Assembly: GCA_950022655.1 (NCBI GenBank)
Contig: OX465579.1
Span: forward strand, 177,329,263-177,393,262
Origin: Alentia gelatinosa
Lineage: Eukaryota > Annelida > Polychaeta > Phyllodocida > Polynoidae
DNA length: 64,000 bases
Direction of reading: 5' to 3'
A model generated the notes under the pieces. It did no database searches, was not told the origin of the DNA, and saw only the letters and a program-made list of their open reading frames with translations. The position numbers and the translations under genes are program-made. This document shows, piece by piece, positions 1-10,870 of the stretch (position 1 is its first letter; each line of letters begins with the position of its first letter).

Positions 1-520
1 TACCAGTCCCTTATTTCATTTGGGCAGGGAACCAGTCTACGGAAAAGTCGCTGGTTGAGCACGCTGGTAGCATGCACATCTCCAGTCACCCCTTACAATT
101 GGCGCAGGTACAGTGCTCTGCCGTTGCATAGTAGCCGGTCATGTTGCTACGACTGACGTTCTATTTTCACGGCGTTTTTTCCCCCGCAATTACCGACCAG
201 TAAACTGCACTCTACCCTATATGGAACAAACTGCTGTCAGAATGTGACAATTCTAACTAGCAGCTACTTCCAGCAATGAGAGAAGAGTTATTTGATGTTT
301 CTCTGTGTTTGTTTGCGTACGGTGCCGCGTAGCAGAAAATAACGCGAAAAACGCCCACCACCACACAGCGTTACAACGCCCCCCTACAGGAGCCCTACGT
401 TTTTACACAGCACTGTACCTGCGCTAATCATAGCGACGCGAGTGGTAGATGCGCAGGCTTCCAGCATGCTAGTTGAGATGTTGAGCCTGTGACTGATCGT
501 TACTTCCATAGACATTTTTC
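1..520. other. Non-coding; imperfect foldback
   Basis: No gene seen. A 16-base inverted pair (102-117 and 409-424, gcgcaggtacagtgct and its complement) suggests a foldback element of about 400 bp. The phrase gcagggaaccagtctac near position 25 recurs near 23304, so part of this stretch is dispersed repeat. Confidence 0.4.
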
Positions 521-700
521 CACAGGCCGGTGTCGCACCTTATCTACTTGGTTACGCAATACATGCAGCCAAACAATCGCCTGCCAACGTATTCCTTAGC
601 ATTGCAGGTCTGAGTGTATGGGAGTAATACGTTTATACTACGCGTTTAGATTATTTGCAGAAAAAGAGAAGCGATGCAATCATACTCTCATGAATTCCAT
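521..700 (+). repeat. Dispersed repeat family O, copy 1
   Basis: It begins aggccggtgtcgcac and is alignable by eye with 40441-40625, sharing the words caacgtattc, ttagcattg and ataatacgtt. No coding frame and no terminal repeats were recognised. Confidence 0.55.
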
Positions 701-782
701 CGTGACGAATTACAAAAGTACACCACAAAGGCAGATTCCAGAAGTTCAGATATCACAATATAGATATATATGGGCATGGTAA

Positions 783-1055
783 GGCCTGGCGTCCACCTAC
801 TACGATAGAATCGTAGACCTCCCGATATGGCACCGATACAAAATGTCAAAATCTGTGCCATATCGGGAAGGTGCAAAATCGTAGACATATGTCTAGACAA
901 GCCAATCTACCATGCGTTTTTTATCGGTGTCTAATCGCAGAAATGTGGTCAACTGCCCCGATATCAGGTAACCTTCCGACGCGATTTTGATTTTGTATTG
1001 GGAGGTGCATCGTAGACCATATCGGTGCCATATCGTAGTAGGTGGACGCCGGGCC
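783..1055. mobile_element. MITE family A, copy 1 (PIF/Harbinger-like)
   Basis: Non-coding element of about 273 bp with inverted termini (ggcctggcgtccacctac on the left, complement on the right), flanked by TAA and TTA. Inner motifs include ccgatatggcaccgat and tcaactgccccgatat. A 3-bp TTA/TAA flank is typical of PIF/Harbinger elements; the superfamily is inferred from that alone. Other copies: 6661, 27314, 48370 (partial), 48515, 50860 and 51360. Confidence 0.8.
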
Positions 1056-1058
1056 TTA

Positions 1059-1697
1059 ATGTTACACTGGCAACCAGAGCTACACAAAATTAGCTCTGGT
1101 CGGGTTAAACTGAACAATGACCTTCACATGGCGTGGTAACTGGTTGTTTATGCTATTTCACTCGGTATAGGAAGTTCATTTTCACTATTTTAACGTATGT
1201 CCATGTGTCTGATCCTATGGCCGCCATGGCTTGTTGTCATTTGCTGCCACTCCCTCTTAACCTCAAAGTCACTTTTAAGTATTTATTATTTACTCTGCAT
1301 GGATTTCATGAAAGAATCATTCAGGTAGACTAGATTGTCAATTACTGAACCTAATAATATTTTTAAGTATGTAGATATACTTTCAGAGCTTAGATTTAAA
1401 AAAAGTTTTTGGTTTGAGGCAAACACAAGGGACACAGGGGGATACCGTATGTGATTTAAGCCGACCAACCCCTATATCGTAGAAGGGGTTGGTTGCCAAA
1501 CTAGGTAAATGTGTGTTTAAGACATTTTTGTATAGTTTGAGTCTAGGTGGCGCTGTAGTGTATAGTTAGTAAGCAGTTTGGTCGCCAGGGGGCAGCAATG
1601 GGGAGGCCTGTCACGTATGAATACAAAACATTTGTTCATTGAGTCATGGTCATCATTTCGGTTGACACAGGTGCTTGAGCTGATCATCGGGAATCAG
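1059..1697. other. No gene seen
   Basis: AT-rich intergenic or 3'-flanking DNA with no recognisable coding frame. A short hairpin lies near 1460-1490 (accaacccctatatcgtag followed by aaggggttggt). Confidence 0.4.
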
Positions 1698-2440
1698 AAC
1701 TCTATGGATTGACACCAGCGAAAGTTGGGATCTTATTGGTTTCCCATGTGAAAAGTAGATCAGAAAACTACAATAGTAAACTTTGAATTCGGCATGGATC
1801 GAAAAAGATCATAATAGAAAAAGTATGTCTGATTAGATTAGTACAGAAAAGATTAGCAGGATTACGGGAGGCGTCCACCAACCACGACAAGGCTACGACA
1901 AGCGCCAACAAGAAAGTTCCAATCGGCGCTTGTCGCAGCCTTGTCGTAAGAAGGGGGGCTTTACGACAGCGTTGTCGGGGCATGTCTTAGACGTCGCTGG
2001 TTCCGTAAAAAAGACTCCATGGTCCCGACACACTATGACAGTGATATCGAGGAAACCACACCACTCCACAACAAGGGTCCAGTCATGGGGAAAAATCAAA
2101 CATGATCGTCGCCTTGTTGGAAGGCTCCCGGCAAGCTTCTAATCGTGGCCTTTAGGCTTGTCTTGGCCATGTCGTAGACTCTTATCGGGAACTGGAGTCC
2201 ACCAACCACGTCAAGGTCTCCAATCGTAGGCCAATCGTGGGCCTTGTCGGGAAGTCATTGTCATAGCTTTGTCGTGGTTGGTGGACGCCCCCCTTTAAGT
2301 TTAGCACTACACGAGAATCTCACTCTCGTGGCCGATCAGTCTCCACCCCTATGTCTGGTTTACTCTGTCTCTATGTGCGGGGGAATCTCCAAGCGTATCG
2401 TACCAGAATTTACACGTTTTATATGAGGTAGGTAACTACC
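1698..2440. repeat. Repeat family N, copy 1, split by a MITE
   Basis: The left part (ccagcgaaagttgggatc ... aaactttgaattcggcatgg) and the right part (cactacacgagaatctcac ... ctctatgtgcgggg) are continuous in copies 22925-23225, 23409-23680 and 34205-34575. Here they are separated by the family B element at 1865-2294, so N is the older insertion. Confidence 0.65.
1865..2294. mobile_element. MITE family B, copy 1
   Basis: TIR element of about 430 bp. Its ends read gaggcgtccaccaaccacga and the complement, flanked by TTA on each side. The interior is built of short words such as ctacgacaagg and ttgtcgtagcc in both orientations, so much of the element can fold on itself. No coding capacity. Nested inside family N. 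Confidence 0.75.
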
Positions 2441-2795
2441 GGGAGTACACTGGCCACCAGAGCTACGCTAAGTTAGACTGGTTCCCTATCCCTATAAATT
2501 ATGGGTTAGGAAACGCCTGGTAAGTGAACGACCTTGAACTGTTGAAATGTTGGCTAGTTTCCCCTGTACTTTTTAAAAACCAAAGAATGCTGGGTTTATT
2601 ATATGTATTTAATGAAGAGGATAATAAATAGGGTTTTAGAACAATTTGATAATCAAAATTGATAATATAACATTGGATTTTCCATAGGCCTAGAACTTAA
2701 TGACTAATGAGAAATGAAATATGCTATACCAGTGGTGTCCCCAAATGGCAGAGATCAGAACTAATGCATAGTGGTGAAAATACAACAGAATCAGG
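2441..2795. other. No gene seen
   Basis: AT-rich, non-coding, no recognised repeat beyond the tail of family N. Confidence 0.4.
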
Positions 2796-2796
2796 C

Positions 2797-2870
<74 letters not shown>
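2797..2870. repeat. (TA)n microsatellite
   Basis: About 35 TA units with one AA interruption, lying inside a family M fragment (gaatcaggcgtatata occurs on both sides). Confidence 0.9.
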
Positions 2871-2871
<1 letters not shown>

Positions 2872-2875
2872 AAAT

Positions 2876-3447
2876 TATATGAATCAGGCGTATATATGAA
2901 TCAGGCGCCTACAGATAAGGCGTATACACACGGGGTATAGGATGACCTTGTATACGCAAAAGCATGCTATATACGCCGGGCGTATACATATGTAAAGTGG
3001 TTAGTTTCACGCAGTGTAAGTCAGCTCTGGTGGGGTTAAATCCGCGGCCATCTTGACCCACTTTAGCTATGTATTTTTCAGACTCTCTGCAGATTTTTCA
3101 TATGGCCTTTCTCCCTTTGTGTCTATTTTGAATAAGATGACCATAAAGGTAGACTTTATTATCATTTTTGTGAGCTATGCATATTTCTTGGTAATTAAGT
3201 ATCTTTGGTCTCTCAGGAGAATAAGACTGCTCTCTGTAAAACAAAATTGCTTGGTCTGAGAGTGAGAGTTCAAGGGCATGTCCTTGACCTTGACTCAAGC
3301 ACGCCAACCTCTCATGATCACTCGTGACACCCACGTGATCGAACTAGTTCCTGGAATGTGTCACTAACCATGCGCTAATAATGATAATATAATCGTCCTG
3401 CCTATGACAACATGATTTGGTTATATTTGTTTAATTATCAGTGACTA
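2876..3447. repeat. Family M fragment, then unassigned DNA
   Basis: Positions 2880-3020 carry family M words (gcgtatacacacgggg, cgccgggcgtatacatatg, tttcacgcagtg). From about 3020 to 3447 nothing is recognised apart from AT-rich non-coding sequence. Confidence 0.5.
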
Positions 3448-3735
3448 AAGAAGAAACCAACAAGTTTTGGTTGAAGTCGTCATTCTCCATGAGTTTCACA
3501 CAAAGCAATATGAACGAGGTAAAGCCGAGTGAATATCCCTAGTGTTCAAATTAGTAAGAGAATGATGACTTTGACCAAATCGAGTTGCTTTCTGTATTTA
3601 TCTCGCCCCTGTATACATTAAAGGAATGGGCCACTCACTGGATATATATACAGACTATGGAGAACGGACTGTTATACTCATAGGGGCATAGAGAATGAGT
3701 AACAAATATACAGCCTATTGGGCAAAACTACCAGG
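3448..3735 (-). repeat. Foldback family I, copy (inverted)
   Basis: The arms contain aaccaacaagttttggttg and gactttgaccaaatcgag. The loop reads atgaacgaggtaaagccg, the complement of the loop in copies at 6270, 18257, 21099 and 24585. It ends at accaggggtgagatt. Confidence 0.6.
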
Positions 3736-3775
3736 GGTGAGATTGAATGTTATAACCAGTACCAATTACAGCACT

Positions 3776-4110
3776 GCATGAAAACCACCATTTTACATAT
3801 GAATGCGCCCGGCGTATAGAAGTATGACTTTTGCGTATATAAGGTCGTCCTATTCCCCGTGTGTATACGCCTCATCTGTAGGCGGATATTAGCGTTCAGT
3901 GAAGAGGGCTTCACTGAGAGGGGGCAGGAGGTGGCGGGGGGTGCAGGAGGGGAGCGGGGGGGGGGGGGGGGGGGGGCTTCCTACTGAGGACACCTGTACT
4001 TCTACCAACACAAACGGGTGGGAGGCGGCGTGGGGAGAGGATATTTCCTCTCATATACGCTGGGTGGGAAATACAGCCAAGACGTGTCCGCATATAAACC
4101 CTGTATATTT
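3776..4110. repeat. Family M element with G-tract
   Basis: It starts gcatgaaaaccaccatttta and passes through gtatataaggtcgtcctattccccgtg. An inverted copy is at 34708-34980. It contains an uninterrupted G-run of about 21 (3956-3976) in a G-rich tract. The small frames here follow the simple sequence and are not credible genes. Confidence 0.6.
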
Positions 4111-5284
4111 ATGAAAACAAGTCAATATTCAGCCAGTACATGCACTTCTGCGATGGCGTATATAGGAATACAATGGTGGTTTTTGTGCAGTGTATTATTA
4201 GTTCATGAATCAGTCACCAGGTTGCTAATAATAGTATCTGCCACCATTCAGGAGCAGGGGGCGCTGAATAATACTTTGTCGTCCATGAGGCCGGACGGTA
4301 CGACATTCTGGACGACTTTTTTCATTCAGGATAGCATAAAACTAGTCATTGGCATCAGCATTATCATTAATTACATTTTCTATATAAACGCCAATACGCA
4401 TTGAGCAATGCAGTCGTATTTCTGAGAACAGCAGTGCCGTGTGTGTATTGAATTGTAAAATGTTTCTCACAAATGATTTTATCATTAACAAATGACGAAA
4501 TTTGGCATGCATATATCACATATCCATAGAATCCTCTATTCAAAATATATCTTAATTTGAATGAGATTTAGTGCATGAAAAACGAGTTTGACATGGCCTA
4601 TGACACTTCTAAAGGTGTCCTCCGGGACAACAAATGGATGACAAATGGAACAAAATTTTCAAAATGAACGATTTGTTATGCTACACCACCTACAACATTT
4701 CATTTTCCCATCTCATCAAAGGCTCGTATTTCTATGATATACTTTTTTATGCTACGTTTTGGCACCAACGAGTTTTTTTTAATAGTAGGATTATTATTCA
4801 AGAGAACTTACTTATTTACGCAAATTGATAGATATATACGCCTTACGTATACATATGTAAATCACGTTTTTTCACGCTGTGCATGTTCAGGTTAATCATT
4901 ATATTGTAACTGATACATGCATTCCCAGTTTACTTACCTTCGTTGATTAGATTCATTAAAGAAAAATTCATGTTTTCGTGTATTTTGTCTTTTATGTGTA
5001 TTACCAAAGGCGATGAACCTTAAAGGTTAATATAAAACCCAAAACTAAATAATTCACATGTATGTCAAAAAAGAAAAGAGAAAAGGCATTTTAATATAGT
5101 TTATAGAGAATATTTATTTGGTTACATCTATAGATCATAGCACAACAACATTTATATACACATCTCATTAGATATATGATATTTATACAGCATTATTACT
5201 TTATTAATATACACGATAATGATTCAAATTTTATTACTTGAAATATGATGTACCTAGAAATCTATTCTAATTGTTCCGCTTCCC
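4111..5284. other. No gene seen; AT-rich
   Basis: No exon-like segment or tandem repeat recognised. A short family M piece (tatatacgccttacgtatac) lies near 4831-4880. Confidence 0.4.
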
Positions 5285-5712
5285 GGAATTTCTGAAGATC
5301 AACTCCTAATAAAGTGATGGAGTCTGGACTCAAAGAATTGTGAAACTAACCCTGTAACGGAAACTCGAAGATTTGAAAAAATATGTCTGAAAACTAGAAA
5401 ACCAAATACTGAAAAGTATAAGAAATCAGCAGTTGCAATGGGTATTAAATTATGGGATAATTTATCAAAAGACGCACAATCTAAAAAAGCTGGAGATCAA
5501 TCTAAAATATATGTTAAGGAATACTTAAGAGTTGAAACGGATATTTATCCAATATTTGAATAAGGATGAATGTTTCTGTGGTCTATTGTATAGTCTCTGT
5601 ATTCTCAGCACGGGACTTAGTGTGGAAGGTCGCCTGTTAAGTTAAGTTAGGCAAACACTGATGATTCCTTTTCTCTTGAATAAACACGTCATTGATACAA
5701 AAAAAAAAAAAG
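5285..5712 (+). mobile_element. 5'-truncated non-LTR retrotransposon
   Basis: The unit comprises the ORF2 tail remnant, 3' UTR and poly(A). The left edge is arbitrary because the copy is truncated. No target duplication was confirmed. Confidence 0.5.
5318..5563 (+). pseudogene. LINE ORF2 C-terminal remnant
   Basis: An open stretch of 81 codons ends at TAA 5561-5563 and is preceded by an in-frame TGA. The product contains KKSAVAMGIKLWDNLSKDAQ, which resembles the hydrophobic-W-N-L-P/S tail closing ORF2 of CR1/L2/Jockey-type non-LTR retrotransposons. About 135 bases of 3' untranslated sequence, gaataaac at 5678-5685 and an A-tract at 5699-5712 follow, as expected for a 5'-truncated reverse-transcribed copy. 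The exact clade cannot be named by eye. Confidence 0.55.
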
Positions 5713-6204
5713 GTCATGTGATCATCATTAAAAAAAATACAATATGCAAATATTTCTTTTCAACCATAGTATACACTTAGAAGTATGAAATGTTTCTAGA
5801 TAATCAGGAAGGCTTTAAGTTTGCTCCCGGCAATACAAGTACATACTTCACTTTACAAGAGGTTATGCTCCCTTCATCAATAAAATTATTCCACCTGCTA
5901 AAATATATAATTGTACACTTCAATGCAGATATATCCCTCTAACCTTTGAAAAAAGTAAAACACAAGAGTTTGACAAGTGGATGTTTGCAATCTTCACTGA
6001 AACAATATTGCACTCTTTATTGTTCGATACTCATAATTATTATTGCACCTGTTAAGTATATGCCTTATTGCACACTGGACACACAAGTAAATACCTCATA
6101 ACACCCCAGAGGTCACATTAAAAAGTCCAGTCGCGAGCAGTATGAGAGAATTCATCAAGTGACATTTTGTACGCCTGTTAATAACTGCTCACTCTCGTTG
6201 TTTC
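5713..6204. other. No gene seen
   Basis: AT-rich intergenic DNA downstream of the host gene's distal terminal exon. The 3' UTR and poly(A) site of the minus-strand gene must lie here or among the repeats to its right; the cleavage signal could not be fixed. Confidence 0.35.
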
Positions 6205-6269
6205 TGAAATGGTTATAACGGTTCACTGCATCTGGTTGATTGGGAATTTGCCATTGCGTTTCTTTTTTT

Positions 6270-6572
6270 TTATCTAACCTCTGGTATTTTTTCCCATAGG
6301 CTTAACATCAGGAACCTGTTCTCCATGCCCCTTCAAGTATTGCAGTCCTTTCTCCATGGTCTATATCCTGTGTGTTGTCCATTCTTTTGGGGTATACAGG
6401 GGTGAGATAAATACAGAAAGCAACTTGTTTTGGTCAAAGTTGTTGTTCTCCAACTCGTTTGAATGCTACGTGATATTCACCTGGCTGTCGCCTCGTTCAT
6501 ATCACTATGCATCAATCTCGTAGAGAATGATAACATTGACCAAAACTTGTTGGTTTCTTTTTTAGTCTGGCA
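6270..6572 (+). repeat. Foldback family I, copy
   Basis: The left module (tctggtattttttcccatag, then gcttaacatca) is followed by a long imperfect hairpin (aactcgttttggtcaaag ... ttgaccaaaacttgttgg) with loop gctgtcgcctcgttcat. Confidence 0.65.
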
Positions 6573-6660
6573 ATGTAAGGACTAGATACAGCTTCCTACT
6601 GCATTTTGTTGCATAAATAATGACGATAACCTCATATTGCATGTTGCCGTGATTGAATTA

Positions 6661-6936
6661 GGCGCGGCATCCATCTACTACGATAGAATCATAGACCTCC
6701 CGGTATGGCACCGATACAAAATGTCAAAATCGGTGCCATATCATGAAGGTGCAAAATCATAGACATATGTCTAAACAAGCCAATCCACCACGCATTGTAT
6801 AGGGTATTTATCTAAATGCAGAAACGTGGTCAACTGCCCCGATATTAGGTAAACTTCCGACGCGATTTCGATTTTTTATTGGGAGGTGCATCGTAGACCA
6901 TATCGGAGCCATATTGTAGTAGGTGGATGCCGGACC
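6661..6936. mobile_element. MITE family A, copy 2
   Basis: Flanked by TTA on both sides. The ends are ggcgcggcatccatctac and the diverged complement, and the interior matches 783-1055. Confidence 0.8.
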
Positions 6937-7029
6937 TTAGTCGTTGCGTCTCATTCCATCTGGTTGGGTGTGTGCCGGTTATAACCTCTTACTGCATCTG
7001 GCTGTATGCGAAACTGTCATAGTTTCTCA

Positions 7030-7178
7030 CTACATCTGATTATGTGAGAACTGGTTTGCTGCACGGGATGGAATATACGGCATCTTCTTGCCGGTAAAGT
7101 AGCCGATACCGAACACAACGACAATGCCGACGACGAGGCCAATCATGATCATCGCTAAAGCCAATGCACCCATCGCAC
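7030..7178 (-). CDS. Terminal exon (long-tail form) of membrane protein
   Basis: Last exon of the minus-strand gene. The acceptor reads ttctctctctAG|GTGCGATGG; the split Gly codon is completed by exon 20642-20738. It encodes 48 residues, 499-546 of the partial product. A hydrophobic run of about 24 residues (ALALAMIMIGLVVGIVVVFG) forms the single transmembrane helix. A short cytoplasmic tail follows (KK, then MPYIPSRAANQFSHNQM) and TAG at 7030-7032. The first 15 codons parallel the other terminal exon at 9441-9532, so the two look like duplicated, alternatively used last exons. Which is used, and in which tissue, cannot be read from DNA. Confidence 0.75.
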
Positions 7179-7403
7179 CTAGAGAGAGAAATGAATAAGA
7201 GATTGAGAATGGGTACAGTTAGAAGCAAATAAACTTATAAACTAATACGGAGAGTGTGGTAGTTATCTTAACTATAACGATTTCAATGATAACGAAGTTT
7301 ATTTTACATTCCCATTCTAAAACGTTATTTGGGGGTCACATCCGAGAGGGGGAGGCGTGATTTGCAAAGTTTTAATGTCAGTCAGTTATTTACTATAACG
7401 ATA

Positions 7404-7782
7404 CTGGGATCTGTTTCAGTAGTTTCGTGACATGTCTAGATGGCGTCCGTGACACCACACGGACAGATCAATACAAGTTGCGGCACTTAGGACAAGACAG
7501 ACCCCAAAAATGGTGTGTCCTGTTTCAAAAGTATTAGACGATTTTACTCACTTCCCGTAAGCATTAAGCAATTAAACTTGAACATGAGTAAGGGATACAT
7601 ATAATCTATAATCGTTCAAATTATGAAGAAAACTGGCCGCTCCAATCTGCTGATATTTGACATCAACTCTGACATGCGTTTTGAAACCAGACAAAAAATT
7701 GTCCGCTGTTGCTTGCACTGTTGGTGCCGCGGTTGATGTCTGTCTAGACCTAATGTCATGAAACTACTGAAACAGCTCCCAG
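7404..7782. mobile_element. TIR element family F, copy 1
   Basis: The ends are gggatctgtttcagtagttt and its near complement. Internal ggcgtccgtgacaccacacg. Related copies: 10229-10530, 20799-21098 and 44889-45050. Non-coding. Confidence 0.65.
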
Positions 7783-7810
7783 TTCTTCTTGATCAGCTTC
7801 TGTTGCAACG

Positions 7811-8017
7811 TGGGCTCGTTTAATAATCTAGGCCCTTTTCATGTTTGCCATAAAGAGCCGGTGCAGATGTGGATTAACTTTATTCAACACTTATAGACGA
7901 CCTTATGGACGGTTAATTCCATCTTAGCCAACATACATAAATATTATTAAACGATAACCCTTGTACGAGGTACAGAAAAGGGCCTGCTTTGACGATCCTA
8001 GATTACTAAACGGGCCC
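7811..8017. mobile_element. Small TIR element
   Basis: Terminal inverted repeats of about 20 bp (gggctcgtttaataatctag left; cctagattactaaacgggcc right) bound a 207-bp non-coding unit. No other copy recognised. Confidence 0.6.
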
Positions 8018-8223
8018 CTGGTCCCATAAGCATTGCAATCGAAAATGAACATGTATACAATCGTTTCAAGTATCAATGGTGCTGAAAGCTGATTCTTCCG
8101 GTCTATGAATTGAAATTAGTGTACAAATGTGTTGCTAGTAGGAGTTGGATATTTATCATGGTGACCTACATTTCAAGTAAATATCATATCTTCATATGTA
8201 ACTTCCAGGAAAATGACAGGGAT

Positions 8224-8686
8224 TTTAAAGGCATATCGGACAATTTGACTTAAAAATTAAAACCTATGTCAGATGAATGGTGACTACACCTTTAGAAGTT
8301 TGTTATCTGGCCGCACGTGGCGCTAGTAATAAACTATTGGTGGCGCCACCTATAGATGTATCTTGTCAGTAAACAGAAATTCTAAAAAGTGGTTTTTCAC
8401 GTAGTAAAACCCATGTAATTTTCCTAAAACTTTCACAGTCAACTGTAGACGTATAGTACTACCCATTCAAGATTTCGAATTTATAGATTACCAAAAGAAA
8501 ACCATATTTTTCAGTACATCTACGTAAGTCATGCAAATGTAAATTGGCCTATTTTACCTATTAAGTTTTGTTGGGATAAAGTGGACGGACAAATGAAAGG
8601 AATGAATTAAAAAGCTTTTACTGAAAATTTACAGTATTTGAAAATCACCAGGTGGTGCCATTGTGTTTTGGAAGATATGCCTTTAA
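8224..8686 (-). mobile_element. TIR element family H, copy 1 (inverted)
   Basis: It begins tttaaaggcatatcggacaa and ends gaagatatgcctttaa. It matches the complement of the complete copy at 32941-33467. Its ends abut TTAA, as in piggyBac-like elements, but no transposase or further piggyBac hallmark is seen. Confidence 0.65.
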
Positions 8687-9440
8687 TTTTCAGTGAGGAA
8701 TGCCGGACATGCCTTTAACCCTTTCCAGGCGAGCAGGTTGGTGGGTACCAGTGGCTACAGGGGCCAGGATGCCCCTGGGCTGTATGTCTCTGGGGGCCGA
8801 GAATGCCTTGAGGTCTTTATTAAAGTTTCACTTGTCATGTGACCTAAGGAACTTCCTCGCTGCTATAGTTGAATTCTTTTTAGAGTAGTATACAAAATAT
8901 ATCAACCTCAACAGTATATTTCCATAATTTACACAAATTCTTTAAATTTTCCCTTTATTTATTGAAAAATGCCTGAATACATCATGAATGCCTGTAGGCA
9001 TTCTCGGCCCTGTGTTCATAATGCCTGTGAGCATTTTCGCCCTGAATGGCTTAGGATGAAGAGGCTGAACACGTTTATGTACAATTATCATAATATTGAA
9101 CTCTAAATCAAAACCCAGACTGATGACCCAGATTTCAAAATCATCTATGTGTTCTACAACACTTAGACATGATCATATTCCTATTTCAGGAAAATCACAG
9201 GGGTTTTGATTTTCAAGCCAAATTATCGAATATGATTTAAGAATATTTTTCCTTTCAAATTTTTCGTTTTTCTCGTTGAAGAGTTATGGAAAAATCCATG
9301 TGAGAATGATTTCGACTGTGGTCTTCAATCTTTTTCTTTGGAATTTTTTTTTTTCTTGCTCGTTAGTCGCGAAGCCGCCTTGAACTTTCACAACTTGTCG
9401 AATATGCCTTTAAGATGAAGAGGTTGCATACGGTACCTGC
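8687..9440. repeat. Intronic repeats: GGCATT-rich stretch and family H fragment
   Basis: Positions 8700-9060 carry recurrent aatgcc/ggcatt words around a G-rich segment (cagggccaggatgcccctgg), similar in style to 62357-62450. Positions 9070-9245 are a family H fragment (ctctaaatcaaaacccag ... ccaaattatcgaatatg). Another H-like terminus, aatatgcctttaag, is at 9400-9414. The small plus-strand frame at 8700 lacks coding features and is not called. Confidence 0.45.
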
Positions 9441-9532
9441 TCAGACTTTTATGAAGTAGAACCAGTAGGCCACTCCCGTGCCCAGCACAAGGCCCAGAAT
9501 AATCATCCCCAGAGCCAGGGCCGCCATCGCCC
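9441..9532 (-). CDS. Alternative terminal exon (short-tail form)
   Basis: The acceptor reads ctttgtctcAG|GGGCGATGG, in the same phase as 7030-7178. It encodes 29 residues (499-527) starting AMAALALGMIILGLVLGTGV, then AYWFYFIKV and TGA at 9441-9443. The helix is homologous to that of the distal exon (shared GAM-x-ALAL-x-MI), but the cytosolic tail is almost absent. A donor-like caggtacc follows the stop, but splicing there would still leave the stop in frame, so this is read as a terminal exon. Skipping or use of this exon would switch between a tailless and a tailed receptor-like protein. Confidence 0.7.
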
Positions 9533-9598
9533 CTGAGACAAAGACAAACAGCCGCAGGTGAGTTGGCATCAGGCAGTCATTCACAGCACCAGGGACCT

Positions 9599-10231
9599 GG
9601 GGACCGTTTCAATAGTCTGTAGGACGTCCGTTATTGGGTTTAGTGACACAATAGCGGTACTTCGCGTTGCAATAGTTAAGGGACAACCGTTTGTGGGACA
9701 TAGGGTAAGAGACAGCCGCAAATAGTGGATTGTATCATTTCAGAAGTGGCTGTCCGGTCACTAAAAGGGTCACTATAGTGTCTATAATTGCGAGAGGGTA
9801 TGTCACAAACACATAACTTTACTTACCATAGGGATAACGCTATGAAACTTTAACCCCAGTTATGGACACATACAACTTATAAACATGCCAAATATGAAGG
9901 ATATCGGTCCATGCAATCTAATGATATTCACATTTGAATTTTGTCATAGAAAATGCTGCTCTGATAGCCAGTGTAGGATTTCTCAAGCCTGTCACTAATT
10001 TCTGCAACGACTTTTACCTTGACACCACTTGTTCCCGAGACCACTAACACCATCCATTGTAAGGCCCAGGCAGCAATGTCACTATGTCACCAACAGTGAA
10101 CTGACACACCACCCCAATAGTGACATGCCTTTTGAAACGAGAATTGAATTTTGTCACTATTCCTGTCACTATTTGAGTCACTAAACATGTCACTAAGTGG
10201 TTCAGTGACCCATTCTATTGAAACGGGCCCC
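9599..10231 (+). mobile_element. TIR element family G, copy 1
   Basis: About 630 bp, with termini ggggaccgtttcaatag and ctattgaaacgggcccc. It is an inverted relative of 59402-60053, sharing cgcgttgcaatag/ctactgaaacgcg, tgtcactatttgag and ccaggcagcaatgtcac. No coding frame; a non-autonomous DNA element, class unassigned. Confidence 0.75.
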
Positions 10232-10530
10232 TGTTTCACTAGTTACGTGACATGTCTATGACACCATAAAGACATAGGGGTTGTCTGGTTTTGTGACAAC
10301 ATAAGTAGCTGCCCTTAGGAAAAGACAGACCCCAAACATAAGAATCAGACAAATCTACACATCATGGACCTGTTTCACTAGTTTCGTGACAAAAGTGTTA
10401 GACAGACATGAAAGCGGCACCAACAGTGCAAGCAAGAATGGACAAATAGATGTCTAGTTCTTATGAAACCAGACACACCATCTAGACGCCATCTAGACAT
10501 GTCACGAAACTAGTGAAACAGGTCCCAGTG
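10229..10530. mobile_element. TIR element family F, copies 2a/2b
   Basis: Starting at the edge of element G, gcccctgtttcactagtta ... is followed at 10371 by ggacctgtttcactagtttc and closed at 10526 by gaaactagtgaaacaggtcc. The first half is inverted relative to 44889-45050. Confidence 0.6.
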
Positions 10531-10870
10531 GTGTGTGTGTGGGGGGGGGGGGGGGAGGGAACTTAGCATCGTTTATAGGCATTTACTATTTACAGTGGCG
10601 CCAAATCTGGTGATATGTAAATATTGTCAATTTTCACTCAAAACTGGTTTCTTGGGTTTCATTCTTATTCTAAATGAGTACTTCTAACGTTTTGTCCAAT
10701 TTATCCAATTTTGAAAGGTAAAATAGGAAGACCTGCCTTTGGCAGAATGAATAAAGTTTACAACAACAAAAAAAGGGGGAAAAAAAGAAGAAAAAAAAAA
10801 AGAAAAAAAAAAGAGGTCGATTCTAACTGTATTTAGAAAATGTACTGAAAAATATGGTCTTTTTCAATTC
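10531..10870. repeat. Simple sequence and family H fragment
   Basis: A GT/G-run (10532-10557), then family H sequence (acagtggcgcc ... ctcaaaactggtttcttggg) and an A-rich tract (10769-10812). The words aggcagtcattcacagcacc at 10873 also occur at 9570, a short intronic duplication. Confidence 0.5.

Larger units (their letters stand above)
6205..7060 (-). repeat. Disrupted minisatellite reaching into the stop codon
   Basis: Diverged units of about 40 bp share gttataacc, ctcttactgcatctgg and gcgaaactgtcat (6213-6260, about 6645-6660, 6945-6985, 6983-7022). The last unit, ctcactacatctgattatgt, contains the complement of the final codons and TAG stop of exon 7030-7178. The array is broken by a family I element and a family A MITE. 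Confidence 0.5.

Noticed and set aside
4018..4404. 128-codon plus-strand frame
   Set aside because: It starts in a family M repeat beside a G-run; the hydrophobic part has no recognised motif and no neighbouring exon.
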